Shown here: positions 25,731 through 34,567 of the stretch, in pieces | How the letters are laid out: each line of letters opens with the position of its first letter | Numbering within the stretch: position 1 is the first letter of the stretch | Source: Bradyrhizobium sp. ARR65 | Lineage (GTDB): Bacteria > Pseudomonadota > Alphaproteobacteria > Rhizobiales > Xanthobacteraceae | Assembly (NCBI RefSeq): GCF_000472385.1 | Contig: NZ_AWZU01000014.1 | Span: 96,282 to 160,281 of the forward strand | DNA: 64,000 bases | Direction: 5' to 3' | Notes under the pieces: model-generated | Database searches by the model: none | What the model saw: the letters and a program-made list of their open reading frames with translations, nothing else | Told to the model about the DNA's origin: nothing | Made by a program: the position numbers and the translations under genes

Positions 25731-26912
25731 ATGCACTTGAGTGACTTCGACGTCGTCGTGGTCGGAGCCGGGTTCTACGGAGCGACGATTGCCGAGCGGG
25801 TCGCGAGCCAGCTCGGGTGCACGGTCTGCGTCATCGATCGACGCCACCATGTCGGCGGCAACGCGTATTCGGAAGTGGATGCCGAAAGCGGCGTCGAAGT
25901 CCACCGTTACGGCACACACATCTTTCACACCAATTCGGAGCTCGTCTGGAGCTATCTGCAGCGCTTTACGAGCTTCACGGACTATCGCCACCGCGTCTTC
26001 ACGGTTGCGCGCGGGCGCGTCTACTCGATGCCGATCAATCTGGCGACGATCTCCGCGGCCTTTGGCCGTCACATGACGCCGCAAGACGCAAGCGCCGTAA
26101 TCGCCTCGGAAGCCGGCGCGGTTGGCCAGTCGCGGGCGCTCAATCTTGAGGACAAGGCGGTTGGCTCGATCGGTCGCACGCTCTACGATCTTCTCATCCG
26201 CGGCTACACGCAAAAGCAGTGGCAGACCGATCCCAAGGATCTTTCCGCCGATATCATCAGCCGCCTGCCGGTGCGGCTGACCTATGATGATCGCTATTTT
26301 TCGGACCGCTTCGAGGGAATGCCCAGCCGCGGCTACACGGCGATATTTCAGCAGATGCTCAAGCACCCCAAAATCGACGTTCGCCTCGGCGTCGACTTCT
26401 TTGACGTGGCCGAACGCCTACGCACGCGGCAGCTCGTGATCTATACGGGCCCGATCGATCGCTTCTTTGGCTATCGTTGCGGTTGCCTGGGTTGGCGGAC
26501 GGTCGAGTTCGAGCGGCAGGTGCATGATGTCGCCGACTTCCAGGGCACCGCCGTCATCAATTACGCCGACGAGGACGTGCCGTTCACCCGCATCCACGAG
26601 TTCAAGCATCTTCACCCCGAACGGGAGCATGCGCTCGCGAAGACGACGATCTATCGCGAGTATTCCCGCTTTGCAGGCCGTGAGGACGAACCCTATTACC
26701 CGATCAACACCCAGGCCGACAAAAGGATCATGGAGGCCTACAAGATCATGATGGCGGCTCATCCGAACGTCATCTTCGGCGGGCGCCTCGGATCCTACAA
26801 ATATCTCGACATGCACCAGGCCATCGGTGCCGCCCTCAAGACCTTTGAGCATCAGGTCCGGCCACTTCTTGCAGGAGCCGGCATGCGCGAGCCGGTCGCT
26901 GTGAACGACTGA
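25731..26912 (+). CDS. glf: UDP-galactopyranose mutase
   Basis: A flavoenzyme interconverting UDP-Galp and UDP-Galf, 393 residues, complete. ATG 25731 follows CGGGGA. The FAD-binding dinucleotide loop is VVVGAGFYGATIAERVA (residues 7-23), then CVIDRRHHVGGNAYSEVD, the substrate-side HRYGTHIFHTNSELVW, GYTQKQWQTDPKDLSADI, and the C-terminal FAD-contact GRLGSYKYLDMHQAIGAAL. The divergent CgeB-like gene suggests a two-gene galactofuranose module. No other polysaccharide genes are present in the window. Confidence 0.95.
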   Translation: MHLSDFDVVVVGAGFYGATIAERVASQLGCTVCVIDRRHHVGGNAYSEVDAESGVEVHRYGTHIFHTNSELVWSYLQRFTSFTDYRHRVFTVARGRVYSMPINLATISAAFGRHMTPQDASAVIASEAGAVGQSRALNLEDKAVGSIGRTLYDLLIRGYTQKQWQTDPKDLSADIISRLPVRLTYDDRYFSDRFEGMPSRGYTAIFQQMLKHPKIDVRLGVDFFDVAERLRTRQLVIYTGPIDRFFGYRCGCLGWRTVEFERQVHDVADFQGTAVINYADEDVPFTRIHEFKHLHPEREHALAKTTIYREYSRFAGREDEPYYPINTQADKRIMEAYKIMMAAHPNVIFGGRLGSYKYLDMHQAIGAALKTFEHQVRPLLAGAGMREPVAVND

Positions 26913-27057
26913 ACAAGCCCCGGTCAGAGGCCTGCGCGGCGCGGCACCACGGCGGCAGAGCTGGCCTGCTCTGCTGCGCTAATCCGACATGTAGAAGACT
27001 GCGGGCGAGCGCTCTTTGGCGCTCGCGCCTGGTTTGGCATCGTGATCTGGGGTCGCC

Positions 27058-27327
27058 TCAAGCGGCCTTGGCGGTCGGTTCCGGCTCGGACGTTTCCATC
27101 GCCCTCATATAGAGATCAAGCAGAGTCTCGCGCTCGTCGCGCTCGTCCTGATCCTGCTTTCTCAGCTTGATGATTTCCTTGAGGATCTTGACGTCAAAAC
27201 CCTCGGCCTTGGCCTCCGAAAAGACCTCCTTTTTCTGCTCGTTCAACTCCTGCAATTCGGCATCCAAGTGCTCGATCCGCTCCACAAAAGAACGAATCCG
27301 TCCGCCGGGAAGGGTGATGTCCGACAT
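27058..27327 (-). CDS. GapR/DUF2312 family nucleoid-associated protein
   Basis: An 89-residue, mostly coiled-coil protein: RIRSFVERIEHLDAELQELN, KKEVFSEAKAEGFDVKILKE and IKLRKQDQDERDERE match the DUF2312 family, which includes Caulobacter GapR, a dimer/tetramer that encircles overtwisted DNA and stimulates topoisomerases. The start is at ATG 27327 with GGAGTCACC upstream. The short Thr-Ala tail is variable in the family. It stands alone. Several paralogs are common in Bradyrhizobium; which copy is the essential one is unknown. Confidence 0.88.
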   Translation of the reverse strand: MSDITLPGGRIRSFVERIEHLDAELQELNEQKKEVFSEAKAEGFDVKILKEIIKLRKQDQDERDERETLLDLYMRAMETSEPEPTAKAA

Positions 27328-27479
27328 GGTGACTCCCTGTTGAATGAGATCCGGAAAATGAGCGCAAACAAGTGACCAATGTGTTAACCCAGACGTCAGG
27401 CGAAAGACTGCACCCGCGCAATCAGACGTGTGCCCGCCGCGCGTGATCAGGATGACGATTTGGCCCTTCCGTTCCCCGC

Positions 27480-28406
27480 CTACGGGCTGGCGCTGCGACG
27501 TGATGTTGCCGTCCCCGCCCCCAGCATCTGTTCCTTGATGACGGCGTAGAGCGCGTCTGCCGCAGGCGAAAGGGTCTCATTTTTCCGTCTGACCAGTGCA
27601 ATCGAGCGGTAAACGACGGGCTCGACCAGGGGCACCTCGATCAGTCCTGTCGCTACGGTCGTCGCCTTCATCGCGGCTGGCAGGATGGCCGCCCCGACAT
27701 TCTCGCGCGCCAGCGCAATCGCACTTGGCGTGCTTTCCACAACGAACCTGCCACGCGGCCTCAGCGCGGCCTTGCTCAAATGCGCTTCGACGATGCGACG
27801 GTTGCCGCTGGCGCCGCCGAGCGTAACGAGATCGATTCCCTGCAGACCAGACCACGCCACTTTCTTCAATTTTGCGATCGGATGCGAGCGGCTGCACACC
27901 AGGACGAAGGGATCGCGCATCAGCGTCTCCTCCGTGAGATCGGTATGAGGCTCGTGCTGGATGTGAATGCCGAAATCCGCCTGGCCCTGGCGCACGGCCT
28001 CCGTGACCAGCGCGCCCGACCGCTCCAGCAGTTGGACGCGATTGTCGGGATGTTTGCGGGCATAGCTGCGCAGGGCCAGCGGCAACTGCCGGAACGCGAC
28101 CGATTGCAGTGTCGCGACCGTGACGTCGCCAACCCCCAGCCGCGACGAGGTTCGGAGCCGATCCAGTCCATGAACGAGGTCATCGACGATCCGCCGCGCC
28201 AGCGGGAGGAAATCCCTACCCGTCGGGCTCAACGCCGTCGAACGCGTCGTGCGGTCCAGCAGACGCAAGCCCACGAACGCTTCGAGGCGCTGGATGCGCC
28301 GGGTCAGCGCGGTCTGAGTGATGAAGAGATGCTCGGCCGCCCGGTTGAAGCTGCCCAACTCGGCGACATGGACAAAGGCCTGGACGCCATCAATGGGGAT
28401 TTTCAT
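27480..28406 (-). CDS. LysR family transcriptional regulator
   Basis: A full 308-residue LysR protein. N-terminal HTH: VQAFVHVAELGSFNRAAEHL, ITQTALTRRIQRLEAFVG, LLDRTTRSTALSPTGRDFL. The effector domain follows with ADFGIHIQHEP and FVLVCSRSHPIAKLKKV. It is divergent from the 2-hydroxycarboxylate transporter operon with 119 bases between start codons, the classical position of a LysR activator. The expected inducer is a substrate or intermediate of that operon. The target site may be the AT-rich dyad at 28427. Confidence 0.92.
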   Translation of the reverse strand: MKIPIDGVQAFVHVAELGSFNRAAEHLFITQTALTRRIQRLEAFVGLRLLDRTTRSTALSPTGRDFLPLARRIVDDLVHGLDRLRTSSRLGVGDVTVATLQSVAFRQLPLALRSYARKHPDNRVQLLERSGALVTEAVRQGQADFGIHIQHEPHTDLTEETLMRDPFVLVCSRSHPIAKLKKVAWSGLQGIDLVTLGGASGNRRIVEAHLSKAALRPRGRFVVESTPSAIALARENVGAAILPAAMKATTVATGLIEVPLVEPVVYRSIALVRRKNETLSPAADALYAVIKEQMLGAGTATSRRSASP

Positions 28407-28426
28407 GCGTATTGCTCATAAATAAT

Positions 28427-28439
28427 TGCCATTAATGCA
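28427..28439. promoter_or_regulatory. Candidate LysR operator
   Basis: TGC-CATTAAT-GCA, a short near-symmetric AT-rich dyad in the LysR/transporter intergenic region, lies 20 bases upstream of the LysR start. It resembles LysR T-N11-A sites but was found by eye only. Confidence 0.3.
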
Positions 28440-28525
28440 TTTTACGTGAAGATCGGCCTCCTGCAAGCTTCCCGGCGAGGTCAGGGCAACAACCGGCCGC
28501 ACAAGGATGCCTCACGGAGGAAACG

Positions 28526-29899
28526 ATGACGACCGATGCGGTCGCCGACCCGATGCCCCCGGCCGCCACTCACGCGGCGCCAATCGCCACGCCTGGTTCG
28601 AACCGGCTGCAACGCTTGATGGAAATCCGGGTCGGCATCATCCCTCTGCCGATCTATCTCCTCCTGCTCGGTTTGATCGCGGCGTTCTCATTTATGGGCA
28701 AGATCTCCGGCGAGGTGACGGTGATGATCGCCGTGCTCGTCGTCGGCGGCTTCACTTGCGCCGAGATTGGGCGGCGAATCCCGGTTCTGAACGCGATCGG
28801 CGGATCATCGCTCCTGACGATCTTTCTGCCGTCATTTCTGGTCGCGCATCAGCTATTGCCCGCGCCGCTGGTGCAGCAGGTGACGACCTTCACCAAGGCA
28901 ACCAATTTCATCTACCTCTTCATCACGGCGGTCGTCGTCGGTTCGATCCTGAGCATGAACCGGCAGGTGCTGCTGCAGGGATTCGTGAAGATATTCGTCC
29001 CGCTCACCGCCGGCTCGGTCGCCGCGCTCGGCGTCGGCGGCGTCATCGGCTGGATTTGCGGCCTCGGCTTCTGGCGCTCTATCCTCTATGTCGTGATACC
29101 GGTGATGGCCGGCGGCGTCGGCGAAGGCGCAATTCCGCTCTCGGTCGGCTATGCGGAGGCGCTGGGCCTCGATCAGGGAGCGATGATCGGCCAGATTCTG
29201 CCGCTGGTCTTCTTCGGCAATCTGGTCGCCATCATCTGTTGCGGCGCGCTGAACTCGCTCGGCAAAAGCCGTCCCGATCTCACCGGCAACGGCCAGCTCC
29301 AGCCGGACAACGGCGGCATGGCGGAGGACGCGCAGCATCGGGCATATTCGAGCGTCACGAATATCGATGTCGCCACCGCCGCTGCGGGCGGGATCACCGG
29401 CATCGCCATTTACGTGTTTGGCACATTGATTTACAGGCTCGTCGGTCTTCCCGCCCCGGTCGCCATGCTGTTCCTGGTGGTGGCAGTCAAGCTGTTTCGC
29501 GCCGTGCCGGCGTCAATCGAGGAAGGCGCGCGCGTCGTGTTCCGCTTCTTCGTTATCGCCGTGACCTACCCGTTGCTGTTCTCGACTGCGGTTGCATTGA
29601 CACCCTGGCACGAATTGGTCGCGGCGTTCCATCCCGCGAATCTCATCACCATCGTCGCAACCGTTGTGACCCTTACGGCTACGGGATTTTACGTTGGCCG
29701 CTGCATGAAGATGTACCCGATCGAGTCCGCGATCGTGAACGCCTGCCACAGCGGCCTCGGCGGCACCGGCGACGTGATGATCCTCACCGCCGCCGAGCGA
29801 ATGGAATTGATGCCGTTCGCTCAGGTGGCGACCCGGATCGGCGGTGCTATCACCGTGACGCTCGCCATCATCGCCATGGCTCATTTCAAGGTCCTCTGA
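28526..29899 (+). CDS. 2-hydroxycarboxylate transporter family (CitS/MleP-like) sodium symporter
   Basis: A 457-residue inner-membrane carrier with about eleven helices. The family hallmark GGxG re-entrant loops are visible twice: GGVGEGAIPLSVGYAEALG and SGLGGTGDVMILTAAERMEL. The 2HCT family transports citrate, malate, citramalate or lactate with Na+ or H+. The first 30 residues are a Pro/Ala-rich cytoplasmic tail. AGGAAACG precedes the ATG. It heads a tight same-strand series of lyase, CoA-transferase, AtoE and hydrolase, so it presumably imports the substrate they degrade. Confidence 0.93.
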   Translation: MTTDAVADPMPPAATHAAPIATPGSNRLQRLMEIRVGIIPLPIYLLLLGLIAAFSFMGKISGEVTVMIAVLVVGGFTCAEIGRRIPVLNAIGGSSLLTIFLPSFLVAHQLLPAPLVQQVTTFTKATNFIYLFITAVVVGSILSMNRQVLLQGFVKIFVPLTAGSVAALGVGGVIGWICGLGFWRSILYVVIPVMAGGVGEGAIPLSVGYAEALGLDQGAMIGQILPLVFFGNLVAIICCGALNSLGKSRPDLTGNGQLQPDNGGMAEDAQHRAYSSVTNIDVATAAAGGITGIAIYVFGTLIYRLVGLPAPVAMLFLVVAVKLFRAVPASIEEGARVVFRFFVIAVTYPLLFSTAVALTPWHELVAAFHPANLITIVATVVTLTATGFYVGRCMKMYPIESAIVNACHSGLGGTGDVMILTAAERMELMPFAQVATRIGGAITVTLAIIAMAHFKVL

Positions 29900-29917
29900 A
29901 CCGACAGAAGGAGGATA

Positions 29918-30796
29918 ATGATGTTGATGCGAAGCAAGCTGTTCGTCCCCGGCTCGCGGCCTGAGCTGTTCGGCAAGGCGCTGGCTTCGGCCGCGGATGC
30001 CCTGTCGTTCGATCTGGAAGATGCAGTCGCCGACAGTCAGAAAGCGCGGGCCCGCGCCGAGCTCGCCAAGTTTCTGCGCGAACTGCCGGCCCCTGCACCC
30101 AAGATCATCGTGGTCCGCGTCAACGCCCCCACGACAATTGAATTTGGCGCCGACATCGACGCGCTCGCCGGAATGCCGATCGACATCATCAATCTCCCGA
30201 TGGCGGAAGATCGGGATGATGTTGTCGACGCCATCGGCCGGATCGAACGCAGCGAAGCGCTGCATTCCTCCGACCGGCAGGCCAAGGTTCTGCTCAACAT
30301 CGAGACTCCCAAAGGCCTGCGTAAGGCCGCCGAACTCGCGGGCGCGCATCCCCGGGTGGTCGGCTTGCAGATCGGCTACGCCGATCTGCTGGAGCCGTGC
30401 GGCATCGCCCGGTCGGACGGCAGCGCACTCGCCCACATCCGGCTCACGGTCCGCTTCGCCGCTGCCGAGGCCGGCATCGCCGCCTATGATGGCGCCTTCG
30501 CCGCCGTCAAAGATATCGATGGCTACCGCGCCGAGTGCGAGGCCGCGAAACGCCACGGTTTTGCCGGCAAGAGCTGCATCCACCCCAGCCAGATTGCCGC
30601 CGCGAACGAGACGTTCATGCCCGATAGCGCTGAAATCCCCTGGGCCAGGAAGGTCGTGTCAGCGGCGGCGGAAGCCGATGCACGCGGTGTGGGAGCCTAT
30701 CTCGTCGACGGCCAAATGATCGACAAGCCCTTCGTCGAGCGCGCGCGTGCGATCGTCGCGCTTGTGGACCGTATCCAGGCTGGCGACCCGAGATGA
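29918..30796 (+). CDS. HpcH/HpaI aldolase/citrate lyase family protein (CitE-like)
   Basis: A TIM-barrel C-C lyase, up to 292 residues; of the clustered starts, ATG 29921 has the best spacing from GGAGG. Family features: MRSKLFVPGSRPELF, ADALSFDLEDAVADSQKARA (metal-binding Glu/Asp), LNIETPKGLRKA, and GKSCIHPSQIAAANE near the end. Related enzymes cleave malyl-CoA, citramalyl-CoA or citryl-CoA. It overlaps the next CoA-transferase gene by 4 bases (ATGA), so the CoA ester made by that enzyme is likely its substrate: (citra)malyl-CoA to acetyl-CoA plus glyoxylate or pyruvate. The exact acid is an inference. Confidence 0.9.
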   Translation: MMLMRSKLFVPGSRPELFGKALASAADALSFDLEDAVADSQKARARAELAKFLRELPAPAPKIIVVRVNAPTTIEFGADIDALAGMPIDIINLPMAEDRDDVVDAIGRIERSEALHSSDRQAKVLLNIETPKGLRKAAELAGAHPRVVGLQIGYADLLEPCGIARSDGSALAHIRLTVRFAAAEAGIAAYDGAFAAVKDIDGYRAECEAAKRHGFAGKSCIHPSQIAAANETFMPDSAEIPWARKVVSAAAEADARGVGAYLVDGQMIDKPFVERARAIVALVDRIQAGDPR

Positions 30797-32016
30797 GCAA
30801 CCTGCACGCCCGCGATTACCAACCTGATCGTCGGGGAACGCTCGATGGCATCCGCGTTCTGGACCTCTCGCGCCTGTTCGCGGGAAACGTCCTGACCCAG
30901 GTCCTCGGGGACTTCGGCGCCGAAGTGATCAAGATCGAGCCTCCCGAGGGCGACACGCTGCGCGCGTGGAAGACCGAGGGCATCGAGACGCACTGGAAAA
31001 TCTACGCCCGCAACAAGAAGAGCCTGTGCCTGTCCTTGCGTGATCCGCGAGCCATTGAGATCATCCGCAAGCTGGTGCCATCGGCGCAGATCCTGGTCGA
31101 AAGCTTTCGGCCCGGCGTGCTGGAAAAAATGGGGCTATCGCCGGATGCGCTGCTGGCGCTCAATCCGTCGCTGGTCGTCGTTCGCATTTCCGGATGGGGC
31201 CAGAACGGACCTTACGCGCAGCGCCCGGGTTTCGGCACCGTGATTGAAGGCGTATCGGGTTTTGCCGCGATCAACGGATTTGCCGATCGGGAGCCGGTCC
31301 TGCCGCCGATGTACCTTGCGGATGGCGTTGCCGGACTCTATGGCGCCTCCGCGGCGATGATCGCGCTGCGCGAAGCGGAAATGAGAGATCGGGGCCAGGT
31401 GATCGATCTGTCACTGCTCGATCCCCTGTTTGCAATCCTGGGCCCGCAAGCCGCCAACTACCGCCTCACCGGCAAGGTAAAGCCACGCACCGGAAGCCGC
31501 TCGACCAACTCGGCTCCCCGCAACGTCTATCGGTGCAGCGACGGCCACTATGTCAGCCTGTCAGGTTCAATCCAGAAGATGACTGAACGCCTGTTCCGGG
31601 CGATCGGGCGGGCGGAGCTGATCGACGATCCGCGTTTCCGGACCAATTCCGACCGGCTGCGTCATGCGGAGGAGCTGGACGCCATCATCGGCGCATTCAT
31701 CGGGCAGCGCACGCAACAGGAAAACGTCGCATTCTTCGAAGAAGCCGAGGTCACGATCGGGCCGATCTACGACACGCCGCAGATCATGGCCGACCCTCAT
31801 GTCATCGCTCGCGAAGTGATCGCCGACTATCCGGACCCGGAGATGGGACAAATCCCGATGCACCACGTTGTCCCGCGTCTTGCACAGACACCGGGCTCGA
31901 TACGAACGCCGGCGCCGGCTCTTGGACAGCACAACCGCGAATTGCTCGCCGAGATCAGCATCAGCCCGGCAGCTTACGACGAGCTCAAGCTGGCAGGGGT
32001 GATCTGCGGCGGCTGA
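30793..32016 (+). CDS. CaiB/BaiF (class III) CoA-transferase
   Basis: A 407-residue CoA-transferase. GIRVLDLSRLFAGNVLTQVL, GAEVIKIEPPEGD, ILVESFRPGVLEKMGL and the VIDLSLLDPLFAILGP segment with the catalytic aspartate are all present, as is the C-terminal GQHNRELL. It overlaps the lyase gene (ATGA). Class III members in such operons convert succinyl-CoA plus malate, citramalate or itaconate to the substrate CoA ester. That fits activation before lyase cleavage. It is about 30% divergent by eye from the copy at 17166. Confidence 0.92.
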   Translation: MSNLHARDYQPDRRGTLDGIRVLDLSRLFAGNVLTQVLGDFGAEVIKIEPPEGDTLRAWKTEGIETHWKIYARNKKSLCLSLRDPRAIEIIRKLVPSAQILVESFRPGVLEKMGLSPDALLALNPSLVVVRISGWGQNGPYAQRPGFGTVIEGVSGFAAINGFADREPVLPPMYLADGVAGLYGASAAMIALREAEMRDRGQVIDLSLLDPLFAILGPQAANYRLTGKVKPRTGSRSTNSAPRNVYRCSDGHYVSLSGSIQKMTERLFRAIGRAELIDDPRFRTNSDRLRHAEELDAIIGAFIGQRTQQENVAFFEEAEVTIGPIYDTPQIMADPHVIAREVIADYPDPEMGQIPMHHVVPRLAQTPGSIRTPAPALGQHNRELLAEISISPAAYDELKLAGVICGG

Positions 32017-32097
32017 CAATCGGTCCGATAGTCATCGGCCAGCACCGAACACAAAAGAAAGAGATCGGCGCCCAATATGAAAAGGGAGGAGAAATCC

Positions 32098-33462
32098 GTG
32101 GCGACTCAGGAAATATCAGCCCCATCTCACCGACGAAGCTTCGTGGCGGGATCGGTCTATCTGTTCGAGCGGCTTCTCCCCGATCCGTTCGTCATCGCCA
32201 TCGGGTTGACGTTCGCCGTGGCGGCCGCGGCATTCCTGTTCGCTCCCAAGGGTGATCTCGTCACGGTCGTCACATCCTGGTACGCGGGCCTGTTCGGCAT
32301 CATCGGCTTTGCTTTCCAGATGATCATGATCCTTGTGACGGGGCATGCGGTCGCGCACGCGCCGCTGGTGCAGCGCGGACTCAAGCGGCTGGTCGCGACG
32401 CTCTCGACGCCGAACCAGGCGGTCGTCATGACCTTTCTGATCGCCGCGGTCGCCTCCTGGCTGAACTGGGGATTTGGACTTGTCGTCGGCGCCATTCTGG
32501 CCCGGGAGGTCGCGAAGCGAATTCATCTCGATTTCGGCTGGCTCGTCGCGGCCGCCTATTCCGGATGGGTCATCTGGGCGAGCGGTCCATCGAGCTCGAT
32601 CGCGCTCTCGCAGGCGACACACGGAAATGCGCTCAACATCGTCGAGAAATTGACCGGCCAGATGCTTCCGTTCGAGCAGACGGTCTTCACCACCTTTAAT
32701 CTGGTGCCGACGCTGGCCGTGATCGTCCTGGTCCCGATCGTCTTTGTGTTCCTCAAACCTCGCGAGGATGAAATCGTGGCTTTCGTCCCCGCCAATGCGC
32801 AAGAGGCATCGTCCATCGCGCCGGCCAAATCTGCCGATTCCTTTGCCGAAGCCGCCAATCGCGCCCCGATCGTGAGCCTGTTTCTCGTCTTGCTGGGCGT
32901 GAGCTATCTCGGATTCACATGGTGGTCGAAGGGCGTCAACTTCGATGCCAACACGGTCATCCTGATCCTGCTGATCGTCGGCGTCGCTCTTCACGGCACG
33001 CCCGTCGCCTATTCGGAAGCGATGAAGAACGCGGCGAAGCAGGCCGGCTCGATGATCCTGCAATATCCGATCTACGGAGGGATCATGGGCATCATGGACA
33101 CGACGGGCCTGGCCGCCATGATTTCCAAATTCTTCGTTGCTATCGCCACCGCACACACTTTGCCGTTCTGGACCTACTTCGCCTCCCTGTTCATCACCTT
33201 CCTGGTTCCGAGCGGCGGCGGCCATTGGGCGGTGCAAGGACCATTCGCGATTCCTGCCGCGGTGGAGCTTCACGCATCCATTCCAGCAACGACGATGAGC
33301 GTTGCGATGGGCGAGCAGGTCTCGAACATGATGCAGCCATTCTGGGCGCTGCCGGTGGTTGCGATGGCCGGGATCGGGATTCAGCGCGTTCTCGGCTATA
33401 CGGTGATTACGTTTTGTGTTGCCGGCATCATCTATGGTGCGGCGCTGTTGTTGCTGACATGA
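32098..33462 (+). CDS. Short-chain fatty acid transporter (AtoE family)
   Basis: A membrane carrier of 454 residues with 10-12 hydrophobic helices. GTG 32098 is preferred because GGGAGGAG lies 6 bases before it; an in-frame ATG at 32077 has no clear site. AtoE signatures: LLPDPFVIAIGLTFAVAAAA, SWLNWGFGLVVGAILAREVA and VPSGGGHWAVQGPFAIPAA. In E. coli AtoE imports acetoacetate/butyrate. Here its stop overlaps the hydrolase start (ATGA), so it is part of the same operon and might export or import a short-chain acid linked to the pathway. Confidence 0.92.
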   Translation: MATQEISAPSHRRSFVAGSVYLFERLLPDPFVIAIGLTFAVAAAAFLFAPKGDLVTVVTSWYAGLFGIIGFAFQMIMILVTGHAVAHAPLVQRGLKRLVATLSTPNQAVVMTFLIAAVASWLNWGFGLVVGAILAREVAKRIHLDFGWLVAAAYSGWVIWASGPSSSIALSQATHGNALNIVEKLTGQMLPFEQTVFTTFNLVPTLAVIVLVPIVFVFLKPREDEIVAFVPANAQEASSIAPAKSADSFAEAANRAPIVSLFLVLLGVSYLGFTWWSKGVNFDANTVILILLIVGVALHGTPVAYSEAMKNAAKQAGSMILQYPIYGGIMGIMDTTGLAAMISKFFVAIATAHTLPFWTYFASLFITFLVPSGGGHWAVQGPFAIPAAVELHASIPATTMSVAMGEQVSNMMQPFWALPVVAMAGIGIQRVLGYTVITFCVAGIIYGAALLLLT

Positions 33463-34310
33463 CGCAAGTACCGAATTCCAGCGGGACCGCGCGTCCTAAA
33501 ACCGCCGCGCCGGCGGAAGCGTGCGATTCACACTGCCACGTTCTCGACCCCCGCTTTCCGACGCCCGAACTCGAACGGCCGGCCGGGATGACCGCGGCCG
33601 ACTATCGGCAGTTTCAGTCCCGGATCGGAACAAGTCGTGTCGTCTTCGTGCAGGCCAAATATCATCGGACCGATCATGCCTGCCTTCTCAACGCGCTCGA
33701 GCGCTTCGGCGAGAACGCGCGGGGCATCGGCGTGTGTGGTCTCGACGTCACCGACGGCGAATTGAAGCGGCTCGACTCCGCCGGCATTCGCGGACTCCGC
33801 TTCAGCGTCTGGAATCCGAAAGACACGGTCACCACGATCGACATGATCGAGCCGCTGGCCAGGCGTATCGCGGATATCGGCTGGCACGTGCAGTTACACA
33901 TGTCCGGCGACCAGATCGTCGATACGGCGGCCATGCTCGGCAGATTGCCGTGTCCGATCGTCTTCGACCACATGGGGCGGTTGCCGCCGCAGCAAGGACC
34001 TGATCATCCCGCCTTCCGCGTCATCCTTGATCTCGTGGACAAGGGCCGGGCCTGGGTGAAGCTCGCAGGCGCCTATCTCAACACCACGCAAGGACCACCC
34101 GCCTACGCGGATGCGACCAGAACGGCACGGGCCTTCGTGGCCAACGCGCCTGAGCGGCTCGTCTGGGGCAGTGACTGGCCACACGTCACGGAGAAGCACA
34201 AGCCGGACGATGCACAGCTCTTCGATCTCCTTGCCGTCTGGGCGGACGATGGCGAGATCCGAAGCCGGATCCTGGTTGACAATCCCGCCAAGCTCTACGG
34301 ATTCGAGTAG
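33459..34310 (+). CDS. Amidohydrolase family protein, 2-pyrone-4,6-dicarboxylate lactonase-like
   Basis: A 283-residue TIM-barrel hydrolase. ATG 33459 overlaps the preceding stop; a longer open frame runs far upstream through the permease but is a shadow. Metal/active-site features: ACDSHCHVLDP (HxH), VFVQAKYHRTDH, LHMSGDQIVD, VFDHMGRLPP and VWGSDWPHVTEK with the catalytic Asp. Spacing resembles LigI, the lactonase of the protocatechuate meta pathway, and related sugar lactonases. As the last gene of the operon it may open a lactone form of the imported acid. The substrate is inferred. Confidence 0.88.
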   Translation: MTQVPNSSGTARPKTAAPAEACDSHCHVLDPRFPTPELERPAGMTAADYRQFQSRIGTSRVVFVQAKYHRTDHACLLNALERFGENARGIGVCGLDVTDGELKRLDSAGIRGLRFSVWNPKDTVTTIDMIEPLARRIADIGWHVQLHMSGDQIVDTAAMLGRLPCPIVFDHMGRLPPQQGPDHPAFRVILDLVDKGRAWVKLAGAYLNTTQGPPAYADATRTARAFVANAPERLVWGSDWPHVTEKHKPDDAQLFDLLAVWADDGEIRSRILVDNPAKLYGFE

Positions 34311-34365
34311 AATTAGAGTGGTCGCCGCGCACAGCGAATCGGGAGGACGCGCGCCCAACCTCCGG

Positions 34366-34524
34366 CGTCATTGCAAGCCCAAGCGAAGCAATCCAGACTT
34401 TCTCCGCGATAGAGTCTGGATTGCTTCCGCCTACGCGCAAAGGCGCTTCGGCGGGACTTCACGCCTCGCCATAGCTCGCGCAGCGAGCAACGGCGGGTCG
34501 TCGCTTTCGCTCCTCGCAATGACG
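34366..34524. repeat. Composite palindromic repeat between convergent genes
   Basis: Outer arms CGTCATTGC (34366-34374) and GCAATGACG (34516-34524) are perfect inverted repeats. Inside, GCAATCCAGACT pairs with AGTCTGGATTGC (34388-34399/34413-34424), a 12-base perfect stem. This is a mosaic intergenic element typical of Bradyrhizobium and probably a bidirectional terminator between the hydrolase and norD. Confidence 0.7.
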
Positions 34525-34567
34525 GGCTTGGCCCTCATCCGGCTCCGCAGGTCGATCAGCGGATGAG

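Noticed and set aside
32919..33458. N-terminal extension of the amidohydrolase
   Set aside because: It overlaps the AtoE-like permease in another frame; ATG 33459 overlaps the permease stop and gives the normal start.
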